Counted from the first letter of the stretch, positions 34,780 through 55,605 are shown. The stretch: 64,000 nucleotides of DNA from Brachycybe producta (GCA_036925085.1 JAUPFP010000023.1:2307778-2371777); one strand, 5' to 3'. Numbers and translations: made by a program. Notes: generated from the letters alone by a model not told the origin.

Positions 34780-35870
34780 AAAGCCAAGTACACACCACAA
34801 AACATTGTAAACTGTTTGCAAACAAACTTCACAGGCAGTTAGAAATCGGTTAGAACTTCAGTTGGCTCCGTCCTTGTTATGACGACTAGCAACTTCTAAT
34901 TGGCTGGTTATGTAGTCTGACGTCATATGCTCCGCCCTTTTCAACGTCGAACCACACAACAAACCAATTAGAAGTTGCTGGTCGTCATAAAAAGGGCGGA
35001 GCCAACTGAAGTTCTGACCGATTTCTAACTGCCTGTCAAAGTTTCACAAACAATGTGGGTCGAGACGTGTTTGCAAACATAAGAGCGATAAACATATAAA
35101 AAATGCACAGGCAATTAGAAATCGGAACAAACAGAAGTTGGCTCCGCCCTTTTTATGACGACCGGCAACTTCTAATTGGTTTGTTGTGTAGTTCGACGTT
35201 GAAAAGGGCGGAGCATGTGACGTCAGACTACTTAACCAACCAATTAGAAGTTGTGTTCATCATAAAAAGGGAGGAACCAACTTCTGTTTGTTCCGATTTC
35301 TAATTGCCTGTTTAAAATGCTGGAAAATGTTTTGATTTGAGCTTACTACTCCTGCGCGAGAAGGCCGACCGAAACTGATTGTCCCCACAAAATTCACAAG
35401 CATATAAAGACAGGCACACACAGACGTTTGCTCCGCCCTGTTATGAGCGTCAGACCAAATATCAACCAATTGGAAAGTGAAAAGGGCGGGGCATGTGATG
35501 TTACACCACATAACAACCGAATTAGAAGTTGCCAGTCCTCATAAAAGGGGCGGAGCAAACGTCTGCGTGTTTCTTTAAAGACAGGAACACGCAGACTGTG
35601 TAAACGGTTTAACGTTAGCGACTAAATTCGCATCTGGGTGAGCGACAAAATAAGGCAGCAACTAGCGTCAAAAGTAGCAACGTGTAAAACCACGCTTTAT
35701 TCAATGTTTTTCTGAACGCTTTTCGTGCATTTTCTTGTTTTTTAGCTTCTGGAGCTGAATATGTTTCTGAATAGAAATGAGATCTGGTTGCTAAACATTG
35801 CTTTTGCAAACTGTTTGCATTCAGTTCACAAACAGTTTGCAAAACCTTGCTTTTCCCTGGTGTGTTTTAG
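34780..35870. mobile_element. Composite element holding three ACAGGC MITEs
   Basis: The outer ends are AAAGCCAAGTACACACCAC on the left and, inverted, CTAAAACACACCAGG on the right, with paired TAAACTGTTTGCAAAC words inside. Three palindromic MITEs lie between them: 34,831-35,036, 35,107-35,311 and 35,410-35,576. The first two share arms with 4521 (AATTAGAAATCGG-type); the third has different arms (ACACACAGACGTTTG). Decayed 9-bp flanks are visible for the second (aaaaaatgc, ttaaaatgc). Confidence 0.6.
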
Positions 35871-38011
35871 GAGAGAAAATGAACGTCATGCGTGGTTGAG
35901 ATGGTGAGGGCAGGGCCCCCAGACCTTTTAACTTGAAGGGCTGCCCCCATATTTAACTTAAGTCTTCCAAATTTCTTAATTAAGTTCCGGTTCTGTGACC
36001 ATGAATGCCACAAAACATGCAAAATGGTTTTTTTTTAAGAAATTGGTTTTGTTTGTTTGTTTGAAAGGTTCCATATTTCTCATTTGCATTGTGGGTTATT
36101 TAAAATAAAAGCGAGAGAGAGAAAGATGATAACAGTTTTTAAAATGTGAACTTGGAAAATGAACCGAAAGTTCTTAATTATTTCCGTTCAAGTAATTTCT
36201 TCTTTTATACAAAATCCATTGTGACTTGTAACAAGGTCTTTAAAGAAACATTACTATTTAAGTTTTTGTTTCATTTTGTTTTAAAGGAAATTATTATACT
36301 GATAATATATAGTCAAAAGAGCTAAAGAACAATAGTATTTTGTACTAATGATGAATATTAAATGTTGTTAATGACAGTGAAAGTACGTACATTTTCATTT
36401 TAGATCACTTAAAACAGCACTGGGCAGGTTCAGTGATCTCGATTATAATTTAGTACATTTTCTTATTTGTAATAATAATCATCAATTTGGATAATCTTCA
36501 ATTTTATCAGAACTGGCTGCTCTAGGTGTGCTTGCCACTTAGTAACTTTTTATAATTTTAGCAAAGACTTGTTATGGAAGGCATATTTTTCTTATAAGAA
36601 TCTATGTGGACTGACCAGTTTTAGATTATTTTTTTTATTGAAATCGTTGAATTGAAATCTTCTAATGAGTTTTTTATGATTTTAATTTTAACCACAAGGG
36701 TGTGGTTAAAATTCAAACAATTAAAAAACATTTTTTCTTCTTCTTTTTCTTCTGAAGTTCGTTGTAATTAATTACTCATTAGTTAATATTATGTGGGCTA
36801 ACCAAGAGGCACAGATGGGGCCAGTGCCCCCTTACTTCTTGTTAAAAAATCAAACAAAAAATTGAAGAAAATTAAAATATGCAGGGTGTTTCATAAGTCT
36901 GGCATCATAAGAAAAAAATCATGTTGTCGTAATTACTAATTAGAAATGTTTAACATTTGCGTCACTGCATTATTTTCAGGGATGTAACATTATACTATTG
37001 AAGTGTTTTTTGGGGGCGTCGCAATGTTTGCGAGCTGAGTCGGCCCTTTTTGCTCTTGCTTTTTTTTTTTAAAAAAAAGAGCAAAAAGAACAGTGAACAG
37101 CTCCAAAATATCTCAAGAGCAATTGCTCTTTACCAAATGGACACAGATCTATTCATACGGACTTATTTTCTCTTTTAAAAATGCAAGTAGATCATTTATT
37201 TTGTCCCTGTAGCATTAGAAGGCGCCACTAGCCCTCCTCCCAAATAAATGTACTGACACTTCTTCAACTCTGACTTATCTTCCTTTCTTTCACGTGGCAA
37301 ACTTTTAATTGTGGGTTCCTATTTCTACACGTGCTCTCTTCACTTATATGTTGTTCTGGGGGTAAGTTTGTCCACGTGCTCTGATAATTAAGGTTGTTTT
37401 GGACGCTTTTAAGAGCTAAAAGGCTGCATTCGATTTCAACTAATTGGCGATGAGTGTAGTTGGCCACCTATAGAGGGTGCATTGCGCCATCTACCTTGCA
37501 TTTACACAAGTATTTTTCTATGGATACCTCTTAATTGTCAGAGAAGGTTATTCGGACAGCATTAATGTTAAAATAATTACCGGGTCTGTTTTTTTATTAA
37601 TTATGTTTGCATACGTAATATAAGTATGTGTCGTAAGCTCGTTAGTATTTTTTTTATGATAAATGATGTTCTTACTTTCTGTTGACATCTTTTTTGAGTG
37701 TTTAATAAGAGAAGATGTCCTTTAAAATGTTTAAACATAACCATCCCTTGGTCAATATTATTGCAACCAGTTTTTTAATGACGATGAAGGTCTCTCTCAT
37801 TAAGATTTGGATTTTTATTTTGTAGATTTTTTTTTCGGAGTGTTTGCTTTACGTTTATGTATTTTGCTGTCGTGCAGACAAAAAAAAAAAGGTTTTCTAA
37901 TTTTCGATTTGTAGCTTTATTCTAATAAGTTAATAACAAAACGAATGAAATTTGAAATCATTTGTCCTTTATGATTTTTTTTTAAATTATTCTGCATTTT
38001 CTGGAGCAACA
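35871..38011. other. Stretch without a recognised gene
   Basis: This is AT-rich. It contains the inverted copy (37,195-37,520) of the 31,490 repeat and a short perfect palindrome at about 37,050-37,092 (TTTTTGCTCTTGC and complement). No exon was supported. Confidence 0.45.
37195..37520. repeat. Interspersed repeat, inverted relative to 31,490
   Basis: This is the reverse complement of 31,490-31,770 in overall order: GGCGCCACTAGCCCTCCTC, ACGTGGCAAAC, ACACGTGCTCTCTTCACTT, GAGCTAAAAGGCTGCATTC. It extends about 60 bases further at its right end. Confidence 0.75.
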
Positions 38012-38409
38012 TTAAAGCCTGGAACACACACGCGGAATTCCGCTCAGAAAATAATAACAGAATATTTAAATGAGACAATTTTTCATAAAAACTGAACGGA
38101 AAATTCATTAAAAATGAGTTGAACAAAGCTCAACTTTTTCCGTTCTCAAAATATTCCTATCAAATTCCCACCAATCAGAAAGAAGCATGACGTGACATGA
38201 CAAAAAAGCAAATTGGAATCCATCTTGGCAATAGATGTAAATATAATGTTTCTTTTCTTGCTCAATAGAGGGGTGCCCACAACTTTCCGTATTACTTTTT
38301 CTGTTTCAATGTGTGAACAACAGAGATACAGAAAAAGAAAATGACTTTTTTTTCCTTTTCCTAGTTTCTTTTTCCTTGGCGGAATTCCGCGTTTGCGTTC
38401 CAGGCTTAA
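38012..38409. mobile_element. TIR element flanked by TTAA at both ends
   Basis: Left end TTAAAGCCTGGAACACACAC, right end inverted TTAAGCCTGGAACGCAAAC, and both are followed by GCGGAATTCCGC. Exact TTAA occurs at 38,012-38,015 and 38,406-38,409. TTAA on both sides is the target duplication of piggyBac-type transposons. At about 398 bp it has no transposase. Of the TTAA group this copy has the clearest boundaries. Confidence 0.72.
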
Positions 38410-39000
38410 GTAAGAATTGAAAGTGTTTTAAAAAGTAGAACAGTAGCTCAATCACTTTTAAGTGTATTTTCATGTTGATATCTTTCAAAATAAACTTTTT
38501 ATAGACAAAATTTAAACATAATCTACTCTCTACTCTACATAGTCTACTTAAAGTTTTATCTTCAAACTGACATAAAAAAAAGTTTATTTTAAAAGATGTC
38601 AACATGAAAATACCATGAAGCGATTCAGCTAGCTACTCTTCTAGTTTTTAAAACACTTCAAAGATTTTTTCTAGTTTGCATTTCTTGAAATGCGGAATAA
38701 AAAGTTCAGAGAGGTGTTTTCCCCACTTAACCCATCTTAAGGTATGAAACTAACTGGTTTTTTCTTAATAACTTCAGAAAGTGAGTTTAGAAACTAGAAG
38801 AGTAAAATACCTGAATAAGTAATAAATAGAAATTCACGTCGATAAATAGAAATAAGAAAGAAAAACAACTTTTATCACAAATTTCAAGTATATGTTTCTA
38901 GTTTTTTTGTAAGAAATTGAAAGGGAGATTTAAAACTAGAAGAGGAAATGAACAACAGCATTTTGCATTTTTACCATTTTCAGTTTGCATAATGTCCTCC
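38410..39000. repeat. Foldback repeat copies around GAAACTAGAA
   Basis: Paired arms at about 38,420-38,470 and 38,585-38,665 (TAGCTCAATCAC with ATTCAGCTAGCTACTC) form one imperfect hairpin. A second, smaller set lies at 38,775-38,950. This is the same family as 20,695. Confidence 0.6.
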
Positions 39001-39552
39001 TGTTCAATAATAAGTTTAAATAGTTTTGTGAGATTTCTTTTTACAATAACTTGAATTGTTGTATTTTCAATCTGCTATATATACAGTATGATTTATATTT
39101 ATTGTTACAAATTAATAATAAAAATCTATTTAGCGTGTTTCTTTTGATCTTCTAGTTTTTTTGAATCCACTTTTCAATTTCTCCTTAAAAAGTTCTTCTT
39201 TCTTGAAAAGATGGAATGAGAAATTTCTTTGACAAAGACAGACAAAGTTACCAGGCCAACAATGGCCCATAAGTTACTTTTCATTGAGTCATCATCATCA
39301 AAACAGGAAGTAAAAATGACCAAATGAGCGTGGGCAGGACAGGGGTGATCATCATCATCATCATCAGTAAATTGATAATCGTGAGGCCTAAATACATTTA
39401 TAGGGATGTGAAACTTGTTATTTTTTTTTTAAAAATGTGTTTTCAACGTCATAGAAACTGGAAATTTTTTCGTCTTAAAAGAATGTGTATGCCATTCTAA
39501 CGGATCAGATACACCAAAAATGTATTTTGTGTTAACCGATTTTTCGTGTTAA

Positions 39553-40056
39553 AGTGGTTATATAGTATATATTCATTTTGCTTGTGCCCCCCCCTTCCAG
39601 ATGGCGCCACTGCAGTGGCTAATACTATGCTCCATAAATGTCAAGTGAACTTTTTTTTAGAAACAACATTGCGAAAAAAAAATTCAAATTGTTTTCAATA
39701 CTAGAATAGTAAAAGATTATGTTAAAAGTTTTTTTCATTGTCTTAAAAAAATAAAATTTTTATAGCAATTTGAAATGAATGGGAGTTTTCCATTGAAATT
39801 TCATACTTACCTTTTTCAAACTTGTCATAAAAAGTTTATTTTTAAAAATATCATCATGAAAAAACTTTTAACATTATCACCGACTATTCTAGTTTCTCAA
39901 ACACTTTTGAACTTTTTTTCGTAATGTTTCTTCTGAAAAATCTTTCCTTGAAAAACGTAACCGTGGGTGGAGGTTAAGAGCCAAGCAGACGCGCCATCTG
40001 GGAGGACAGAAACAAAATAAATATGTATAATGCCACCTTAAAGGGTTTTCACTGTA
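39553..40056. mobile_element. TIR element with TTTAAGGTGGC ends (fullest copy)
   Basis: The right end read inward is TTTAAGGTGGCATTATACAT, then ATTTATTTTGTTTCTGTCC and AGATGGCGC. The left end is a decayed match with TTCCAGATGGCGCCACTGC. The centre carries paired AATACTAGAATAG and CTATTCTAGTTTCTC words. Partial copies lie at about 8180, 10,410, 15,800 and 18,260. All keep the ATAAATATTT and GCCACTG(C/T)AGTGGC words. Confidence 0.6.
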
Positions 40057-42560
40057 GTTAAGTTCGATTAACCCTTATACGCCAAACAGCTGTTTTTTTT
40101 AACAATAAAGGCTAATAACATGCATTCGTTAACCCCGCCTCCTATCTGTTTTTGAGCAATTTCAAATTTTTACGTTAAGCCTTCAAGTGATGATTTTGAC
40201 TGTTATTTCAACTTATTTGATATTTATTTAGTGGTCATCATCATCAGACATTATTATGGGTTTTAAGTGACCTAGAGACAGAGGAATATTTAGACAGACA
40301 AAGATTCACTTTACAAGAAGATAATTAGCTAAGAAAGGAATTTGAGAAAAATAATTAATACAATCTTGCAGATTATATTTATGACGTTGAATCATCTTTT
40401 TTTTCTCTCCATATATCGAGGTCACATTTGTAGCCTAAGGTGACGTCGTCTCTGTCCGTTTATTAGTAAAACTATTATTATATAAGAAGAAAAACAACGT
40501 GATTTAATTTAATTATTTTTTTCTTAACTTTAAAAAAAAGTTTTTGAAAAAATAATGTAGATCTATTTACGATGGTAGACACAAAAACCCTTTTTGGGTT
40601 TCATTTTTTTTGACAGTCTCAGAAAAGACAACAAGAAAAATGATAACATTTTTTTATTATCAATAATTTGATTTATATTCGTATCTTCAATAAGCTTATT
40701 TAATTGAAAAAAATCTATAATTTGAGTGTGATAACGATTCTTATCATCTGGCAAAGTTTGCTTTTTTGTGGGTTTTAGAATTAAATTTAACAGCACAGTT
40801 CAGACAAAAAAAGTCAATATGTTTTGCTATTAAAATATTTTTTAGCATAATTTGTCTGCAATTATTCTTATTTACAACAAACTATAAAACTTATCTTTTG
40901 TTAAAATTAATATTTAGGGCTCGAATTTTTATGCAAAATTTTGTCAAGCAAATGTTTCTCAATTTGCCAATTGTGAAGTAATCATCATCATCATCATTAG
41001 AGCGACTGCAATTATAATTTTTTCTAATTAAAAAGGCTGGTTAGAGGCTAGATGTCTGGTTACTGGCAGTTGTTAATTAGAGTTCTGGCCTCTAACCAGT
41101 GTTTTTGATTGATCTAAACGGGATTATTATTACTTCAAAATTGGCCCTTGAGCCACATGTTGAGAAGCATTTTCTTGATATTGCATAAACATCCGAGTCC
41201 TAATTATAATTATACGAAAATAAAAAAAAACGTTTATATCTATTTACTGCATCTAAAATTTGACATTGAAAATTTACTGTTGAACTGCTTTAATTAAAAA
41301 TAAGCTACTAGATAATTTTGCAACTAGTTAAGAAATTCTTGGTTAATTACTAGTAAAACAGTCAAATCTCGATTTGTTGTTTGGTCTTTTTTTTTTTTCA
41401 AGAAACAAACTTCCATTCAAACTGGAGAGTAAAAACGAAAGTGTATGGTATTTTTTCAACATTGTTTTTAATCATTTTTTAATTTTCTTCTTCGAATAAC
41501 GAAAATACGACCGTTTTTTTTTTCATGGTAATTTTTATAAACGAAATTTTTTTAAAAAATGAAATCAAGCCAAACTCATTAATGGCCACAGTTTTAAATT
41601 CTAGAATCACTTTTATTAATTAGTTATGGTTTATATCTAGGTGCAAGAAGTATTTTCATGATATATCTTTAAAAATAAACCTTTTTATGAGATTTAAAAA
41701 AAAAAATAAGACGTTTTTTAATTCAAAAAAATATAAAATTGATAATTTTCAAAGGTATAATATGAAATTTGTCTTTTTTTTTCTCTTGTTTACTCTTCTA
41801 GTTTCAAATGAATCTTGATAATCTTTTAATAGGTAATTCAGGTAATCGTTTTGCTTCATACCTGTAAGCGCCATTATCCTCTTAAAGCGAAAATTTACAG
41901 TTTTTTTTTTTCGGTTTTGTTTGTGGTTTCCGTTTTGAAAATAAAAACGAAAACGATTTTTTTGAGTTTTAGATTCGAAATTACGAATGAATAATTATTG
42001 ATTTCCTTTGAAATTGAAGGCCACCACCTGGTTAAATATTTCGAGATGTATTTCACAAAAGTTTCATTTCCTATTTTTATTATATGCTCAATTTGCATTT
42101 AACGGAAATCTAAATTTACATACATACTTAGTTAAAAAAAAACTGTTTCAACAACATCGTCTAAATTTTTATATTCGATTAAAACAAGTCTTTTTTTTAA
42201 AAAAAAATAACTGAAACGTTTAAAAACTTGTAATCAATTAATATTTCTTTTAAGGTTATGTTTCATGAGAAAAAATGTTTTGAGAAATTATATATTTTTT
42301 GGTTAATAATCACTGTCAAGTTCAATATCATCGTGTCTTTTTAAGTAGAAACTTCGAACACTGACCTCTTTTATTTCTATTTTAGATCATTTCAAGTTCT
42401 TGAGATTTATTTTTAAAAACTGTTGATTGAACACAGACATACATGTTGTTGTTTCTTACGTTTTACAAAATAACACATTTTTTACATGTAACACTAAAAA
42501 AAAGAAACAAGAGACAAACAATTAAGAGAACAAATTTGAAAACAATGTCAAATATATCTT
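40057..42560. other. Stretch without a recognised gene
   Basis: Very AT-rich with long T and A runs, and ATC repeats at 40,979-40,998. No exon, RNA gene or clear mobile element end was found. Confidence 0.45.
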
Positions 42561-42930
42561 TAAGGGCCGTATTTAGACGTGACAGAAAAAAGTGAGGATG
42601 AAAATGCTGTTTTAGGTCTTGTTTTTATTGGGGTGAAAAATTTCAACTTGCTAAAAAGACACGTAGTTAGAAATCGGTCAGAACTTCAGTTGGCTCCGCC
42701 CTTGTTATGACGACCGGCAACTTCTAATTGGCTGGTTATGTAGTCTGACGTTGAAAAGGGCGGAGCATGTGACGTCAGACTACATAACCAGCCAATTAGA
42801 AGAATATATATATATATAATTGTAATGTCAAACTAATGGAAAATGTATTAGCTCATTTCACCATAGTTAAAAAAAACTGCCATTTTTCTTAAAATTTAAT
42901 AATTTTTGTCAAGTGGAAACAGAGCTTAGA
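42561..42930. mobile_element. Element with TTAAGGGCC end and inserted truncated MITE
   Basis: The left end TTAAGGGCCGTATTTAGACG and the right AAGTGGAAACAGAGCTTAG fit the AAG-x-CC outer pattern. Between about 42,659 and 42,803 lies a MITE of the 4521 family. Its right arm is replaced by a short TA run, so it is broken. Confidence 0.45.
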
Positions 42931-43246
42931 GGGTTCTTAAGGTATCATCATAATTTTGCATGTTATGTAATATTTTTTATTTTTGGTTTTTCGGTGCTAA
43001 AGAAGTGCAAAGATAACACGTATTTGAGCCATAACAGCTAACGTTGAAGAAATACTAATAATTAATTGATAAAGGACAATAAATATTTTTGATGATACTT
43101 TTTTTTACAAGCTGTTATTTTTTAACTTATGTTTTTCTCATTTGCATTAAATTTGCTTTTTTGTTGTTGCAGCTTTTGTTTATTTTTATGTTTTTATTTT
43201 TTTTTTTATTAAATAATTAGATATCATTTGCTTTGTGATTTGCAAG

Positions 43247-50487
<7,241 letters not shown>

Positions 50488-51148
50488 TTTCAATATATAT
50501 AATAATGCTTTTTTTTTTAAAAAAAATGAACTTTCGATAGCTTTTCATTGAGCTTTTATATACAGCTGTTTAAGCTTCTACAGGAACGAACAAAACAAAA
50601 AACAAAGCAAACACTGGACCCTGATGTATAATTGTGAACAGCAGCTGGCTTTGTGTGTTGTAGAATGTGTGTACATTCGGTATTTGTCACGCGACGACTA
50701 CAACACATTGCACTCTCACGGTTAGTCATTTAGGCATTTCCATTCCATTTCATTATCGTTTTTTAATTTTTAAAGATGCCCATTCATTGCCTTAAAACTT
50801 TTAAATTAGTTGACAATAATTGCAAAGCAAAAAAAAAATCAGAATCAGAAATTGATTTGCTTAAAAGTATAATTTTCAAAAGAATTATTACTTTTGTAAA
50901 TGTTTCACTTTTCAAATACGAACCTATATCTTATTTGTAGCTCGTGCAGCTCTGTAATGTACAATATATCATGAATTCGAAGTAATTTTAAAATTTCATT
51001 TATGACGAAACCGACTTGACAATAATTGTTGATCAGTTTTGCCTAATGCAGTGGTCTCCAGGACTTTTTTGGTCGTGCACCCCTACTTACTAAAAAAAAC
51101 ATTGAAGCCTATGGAAGATTCGCTGCAACAATTTTTGGTGTTGTTTTC
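50488..51148. other. Coronin 3' UTR region
   Basis: This follows the TGA at 50,485-50,487. No canonical AATAAA close to the stop was found; AATAAA occurs at about 51,385, beyond a MITE. The 3' end of the transcript is not determined. Confidence 0.4.
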
Positions 51149-51342
51149 ACAGGCATCTCTGCCTAGCAGTAAAATTTTGTTGGCCCCACTCTTTTATGAG
51201 CGTCATGAATTTCTTATTTGTTTGTTACTTGGTCTGATGTCACATGCCCCGTCCTTTTCAATTTCTAATTGGTTGATATTTGGTCTTTCGCTCATAAAAG
51301 GGCGGGGCCAACAAAATCTTACTACTGGGCAGAGATGCCTGT
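51149..51342. mobile_element. ACAGGC-ended MITE with near-perfect 9-bp duplication
   Basis: A 194-bp palindrome with arms ACAGGCATCTCTGCC and GGCAGAGATGCCTGT. The flanks are gttgttttc and tttgttttc (8 of 9). The core shares TTATGAGCGTCA, CTTTTCAATTTCTAATTGG and GGGCGGGGC with the 4521 family, while its arms are distinct. Confidence 0.78.
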
Positions 51343-54300
51343 TTTGTTTTCTCATAAATTCCTCGCAGAATTATCAATACAATTGAATAAATATCAATTT
51401 ATTGCAAATGTCGCGCACCTCCATGGAACATCTGGCACGCCTCATTTCGGAAACCACTGTCCTAATGGATACAACGATTTAAAATGTTAAATTTTTATTT
51501 CTGTCGAAACTGACTTGACAGTTGTGAAGTGTTGGTCAGTTTTCGATGAATTTCTGCTTTGTGGTTACCGTAGTTTTAAAACTTTTCTATGTAATTTTTT
51601 TTTCTATATATAACTATGCAGTGCTACAGTTTCTTTCGAGGTGCAGTTATCATGTAGCAATTTCCTTTTAATGAAAAAAGCAGCTTTTAATATTGTGGTA
51701 ATGCTTTTGTTTTTTTGTTTTTTTTTAAATTAGATTTTATTAATATAATAATATGCTTTTCAAATGAAACTTAAAAAGCTATTTGAACTTTTTAAGTTTA
51801 TTTATTTTCTATCTGTGATCATGAAATAATAAAAACTGTTTGATCATGAGTTTTGCACAAAAATGTGCAATCAAAGTCTGAAATGACTGTTTAATGGTTA
51901 CTACATTTTTGTCATTATACTTTTTTTTTGTTTTGATGTTAGAATTCCAAGTTGGATGGAATTTATATTATTAATATGCCTTAATCTTGTATGAAAAAAG
52001 TCAAGGAAATTTGTTAAATTTCCCTCTTTTTTCTTTTAAAATGATTGTTTATTTTTAAATGTTGTGATTGGCAGTTAAGCTGTATATTGTTTTGTTTTTT
52101 CATAATTTGATTCTTACATTTGCATTACAAGTTATGAGTCTTGTGCGTGATTCGAGCTTTCATTTTATATATTTTTGTCCATTTAACACGTTTAATATTT
52201 TCATTTTGTTGGGAATCAGAGCAAAAAAAGTACTCTTTGGTTTAAAATTGTCCGTTGGAATTAAGATTTCTTTACATTAAAACAAATTATATATCATAAA
52301 TCAGCATTCATTTAATGACTGAGAAAGTAAAAAAGATGAGGTAATACAGGATTTCGTTTGGATTATTTACTTAAAATACAACTTTGCAATTTTGGTACTG
52401 AATGAAACAATTCAGTATATAAAATTTTGTTGTGGTGTTAGCGAATCTGCAAAATTCAACACCTAAAATGTATTGAATTTTGCAGATTCACTAGCAGTTT
52501 CGTGGTTTTGCAGATTACCTAGGCAATCTGCAGATTGCCAGTAACAGTTATAAGATTATATAAGTAATCAACATTTCAAGGTTATTTTTAATTCTAAATT
52601 AAATCTTAATATACTAGCATAATATGTACCTAGCAAATGTGTTTTTAGAATTTTGTTTGTTGGAACCTGGATGTTTATATATTTTATTTCAATCGAAATT
52701 TATTTAGACAAGTTATTTGAACACAAAAAGAGAAGTCATTCAAAAGGAATTTCTAAAGAAACCAACAATGAAAAGTGAGAAGATTGTTAAGAATTTAAAA
52801 GAGGTGCTTCTTTTATTGTTGTTACACATTTCAGTTAAGTTATGTTGACCAAATTATTTTGCAGGCTTTCAATATACCATACTAGAATGCAATTCTAAGT
52901 TTTTCTTCGCATGCAGAAAGAAAATACAATAAGGTAAGATATGAAATGAATACAATTTATATGCTTCATTATTTAAAAAAAATATTATATAAGCGTTTTT
53001 TGCACTCCTCAGGACTTTTTAATTATTTTGGCCTTTTTGTGTAAAATTAGAACCAGCAGTTCTTAAACTGTTCTTTGAAAAAAAATTGGGTGACACCCTT
53101 CCCATTAATTATGAATATAAATTCCAGGCTCATAAAAAATGTTGGTTAATTTTAGTTATTAAGTTTTACATTAAATTCTTGCTATGCAAGCAATGTTTCT
53201 TTGAAATCAGGTCTGCATTCCAGGAACCTTAAGCTGCCCCTAGACGCTCAATAAAATTGCACAATATTATTGAACGTTTGTGCAATATAGTGTCATAATT
53301 AAAAACTGTTTGGAATATATTGTGTAATGTGTGAAATATTGGTCAGTTTGTAGCTACTATTGGCAACATCACTGGGAGACAAAATCAAATCTATTCAGCT
53401 ACCTTTTAGAGGAACCACTTTGAGTAGTCAACATGTCACCAAAACCGACTACTATAGTTGAGGATGGTGGTTTTAAAGCGGCTGTATATAGCATAGAATG
53501 AACTGCAAAAAGAAGTGGGTGTCACCGTCGTAGGAATTACACAAGATCAAAAGGGATTAGACACGTGGTTGGTAAGTGGTTTCTGTGAAAAGAATAGTCA
53601 CAAGTGGCGGGCGAGAATTCACCACCTTCTGACGACAGAAGTTCAAAACTTGTTGAGAAGCCATACGTGTGAAAAGGTCCAGTGTCTTTCCATAGCAATA
53701 CATTGTGAACCACATCCCAGCTCCATGCAACAACATTGACCAACTCAAAAGTTTTTCATGTGAAAGGGCCCTTAGACAACATGGGTGCTGCAAAACCACC
53801 ATACTGGCAAAGAAAGATAAGAGAAAAAAAAAATACCAGAAGACACATGTCATGAAAAAATTTATTTTTAACAGAAAACTTGCAATGGAATTTCATGTCT
53901 CAAAATTATGTACAGTAAAAATTTCATGCCAAAAGCAACTTGCTGCAGATGATTATTAATCTTTTAAATAAACGTCCCTTCAATCATTAAACCCATACAA
54001 ATTTGCATTTTTTTTTGCAACATGACAACACTTTTTTGTACCAGTCAGCTTATGTTTTTTTGGGTTTAAACTTAAGTTTTTATCTAATGATTGTATGGTT
54101 ATTTTTTTCAATGTGCCATAACTATGCTAATAATATACGGAGATAAGATAGGCGTGAATTTACATAATGTCTTATTCAAATATGTATGCAAATAGGAAAA
54201 AAGAAGTAACCATTTGGCTCCGCCATAATAAACTTCTATAAATTTGAAAATATCTTTCTCAATCTTTTTTGTCAAAAAAAAAAATCCAAAAACAATTCAT

Positions 54301-55490
54301 TATTCTCATGCTCAGAAAAAAAAACATGAACTTCTTAACCTGAGACAAAACAATTATCACACTCTGAAGCGGTTCTGCTGCTGATGACAATTAAAACAAG
54401 TAACTCACTCCTTACTTAATAACCACTCGTTCATTATCATCATCTACAGCAATTACAAATTTTTTTAAAAAGAAAATGAATGATACATTAGTTGTAGGTT
54501 TGAATAAAAAAGACAAGTTTTGAAAACTTTAAAGAAAAACTGAAGAAAAAAATCAATACAGGCTAATAATAATGAACAGCCTTTCGTTTAGAGGCTACTT
54601 TTATAAAATAAAACATGACAATTTACAATAGCAGTAATAGCGATATGCTAAACTGATTAATGATAAATCGATAATACAACAAACAAAAAAAAAAGTTTTG
54701 AAATGAATAAAATGTGAAACGCTTTTTCTTTGTCCACTCCCATCCCATATTACGAGAACCGAAAAAAGGGGACATACGCATCTCTACGATCACTTGGTTG
54801 TATACCTTGGGCATCCTCTCATAAAAATAGGAAAACACTGGCTTCAAAATTCAAGAAGGAAACTTTGGGTTGTAGCATTCTTATTTATTAAGTCAAAGTT
54901 AGTGACAAGTGCATGAAACTTCCTACCAAAAGTTCACGAGTTTAGCACTGACTTTGACTAAGCAATCATCAAGAGTACAACACTTTCCACACGAACTTCA
55001 ACTCTAATCTGGGTTACATTTGAAAACACCCTGTTAAGGAATTAATTGGTTTAATCGCATTCTTAACAATTGTGAAGTCAAAGCTAGTGCTAAACTCAAA
55101 CCTTAATGATAGGTTTTATATAAAAGTTGGAAAGTTTAGCACTAGCTTTCACTACGCATTCATTAAGAATACAATCAAACTGTTAATTCTTCTCAAGAGG
55201 GTTCAAAAGTTGAAATTCAAAGTAAAATTTTCTTATTAAATTTGGGCCAAACACACACAACACAAGACCCTCTTCTTTGCCAATAGAATCTCAGTCGATC
55301 ATCATTTTTAAAATCAATGGAATGGAATGAATTTCGTGTTTTCATGTTAAGAGAGGACATAATGTAAAAATGAGCCAATTCATTCTAAAGAGAAAATTGT
55401 TAATTAAAAGTGAAAAAGTTACAGATGACGATGATGGGAAAAAAATATCTGTCTGATCAATTGATCTCGTTTTTAAGTGTTCTTTTTGTT
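51343..55490. other. Long stretch between coronin and ANP32, no recognised gene
   Basis: Bases 52,441-52,495 form a near-perfect hairpin (CGAATCTGCAAAATTCAA and complement). At 53,230-53,776 a possible TTAA-group element runs from TTAAGCTGCCCCTAGACG to an inverted TAAGGGCCCTTTCACATG. At 54,890-55,180 the phrases GTTTAGCACTGACTTTGAC and AAAGCTAGTGCTAAACTC recur in both orientations; the same family appears near 19,235 and 30,210. No exon was supported. Confidence 0.45.
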
Positions 55491-55496
55491 TTATAG

Positions 55497-55605
55497 AGAT
55501 TGATCTGATCGAGAGTCTACAACAAAGCTTCGATCTTGTAGAAGCCCAAGGTGTATCGTCCAAAGTTCTAAACCCTTGTTTCTATACTTTACAAATACCA
55601 TTCAG
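55497..55605 (+). CDS. Possible internal exon of an unidentified plus-strand gene
   Basis: A strong polypyrimidine acceptor (GTTTTATAG) and a consensus donor (CAG|GTAAGA) bound 109 bases with only one open frame: IDLIESLQQSFDLVEAQGVS, then SKVLNPCFYTLQIPF. It lies just beyond the 3' end of ANP32 on the other strand. A second open stretch in the ANP32 intron, 56,160-56,340 plus strand, could follow in phase. That would require a gene overlapping ANP32 in antisense. No partner exons were confirmed and the protein is not recognised. Confidence 0.3.

Noticed and set aside
53515-53739. Plus-strand frame with TEVQNLLRSH as a coding exon
   Set aside because: It lies within a probable TTAA-group element, is open on both strands, and has no good splice sites.
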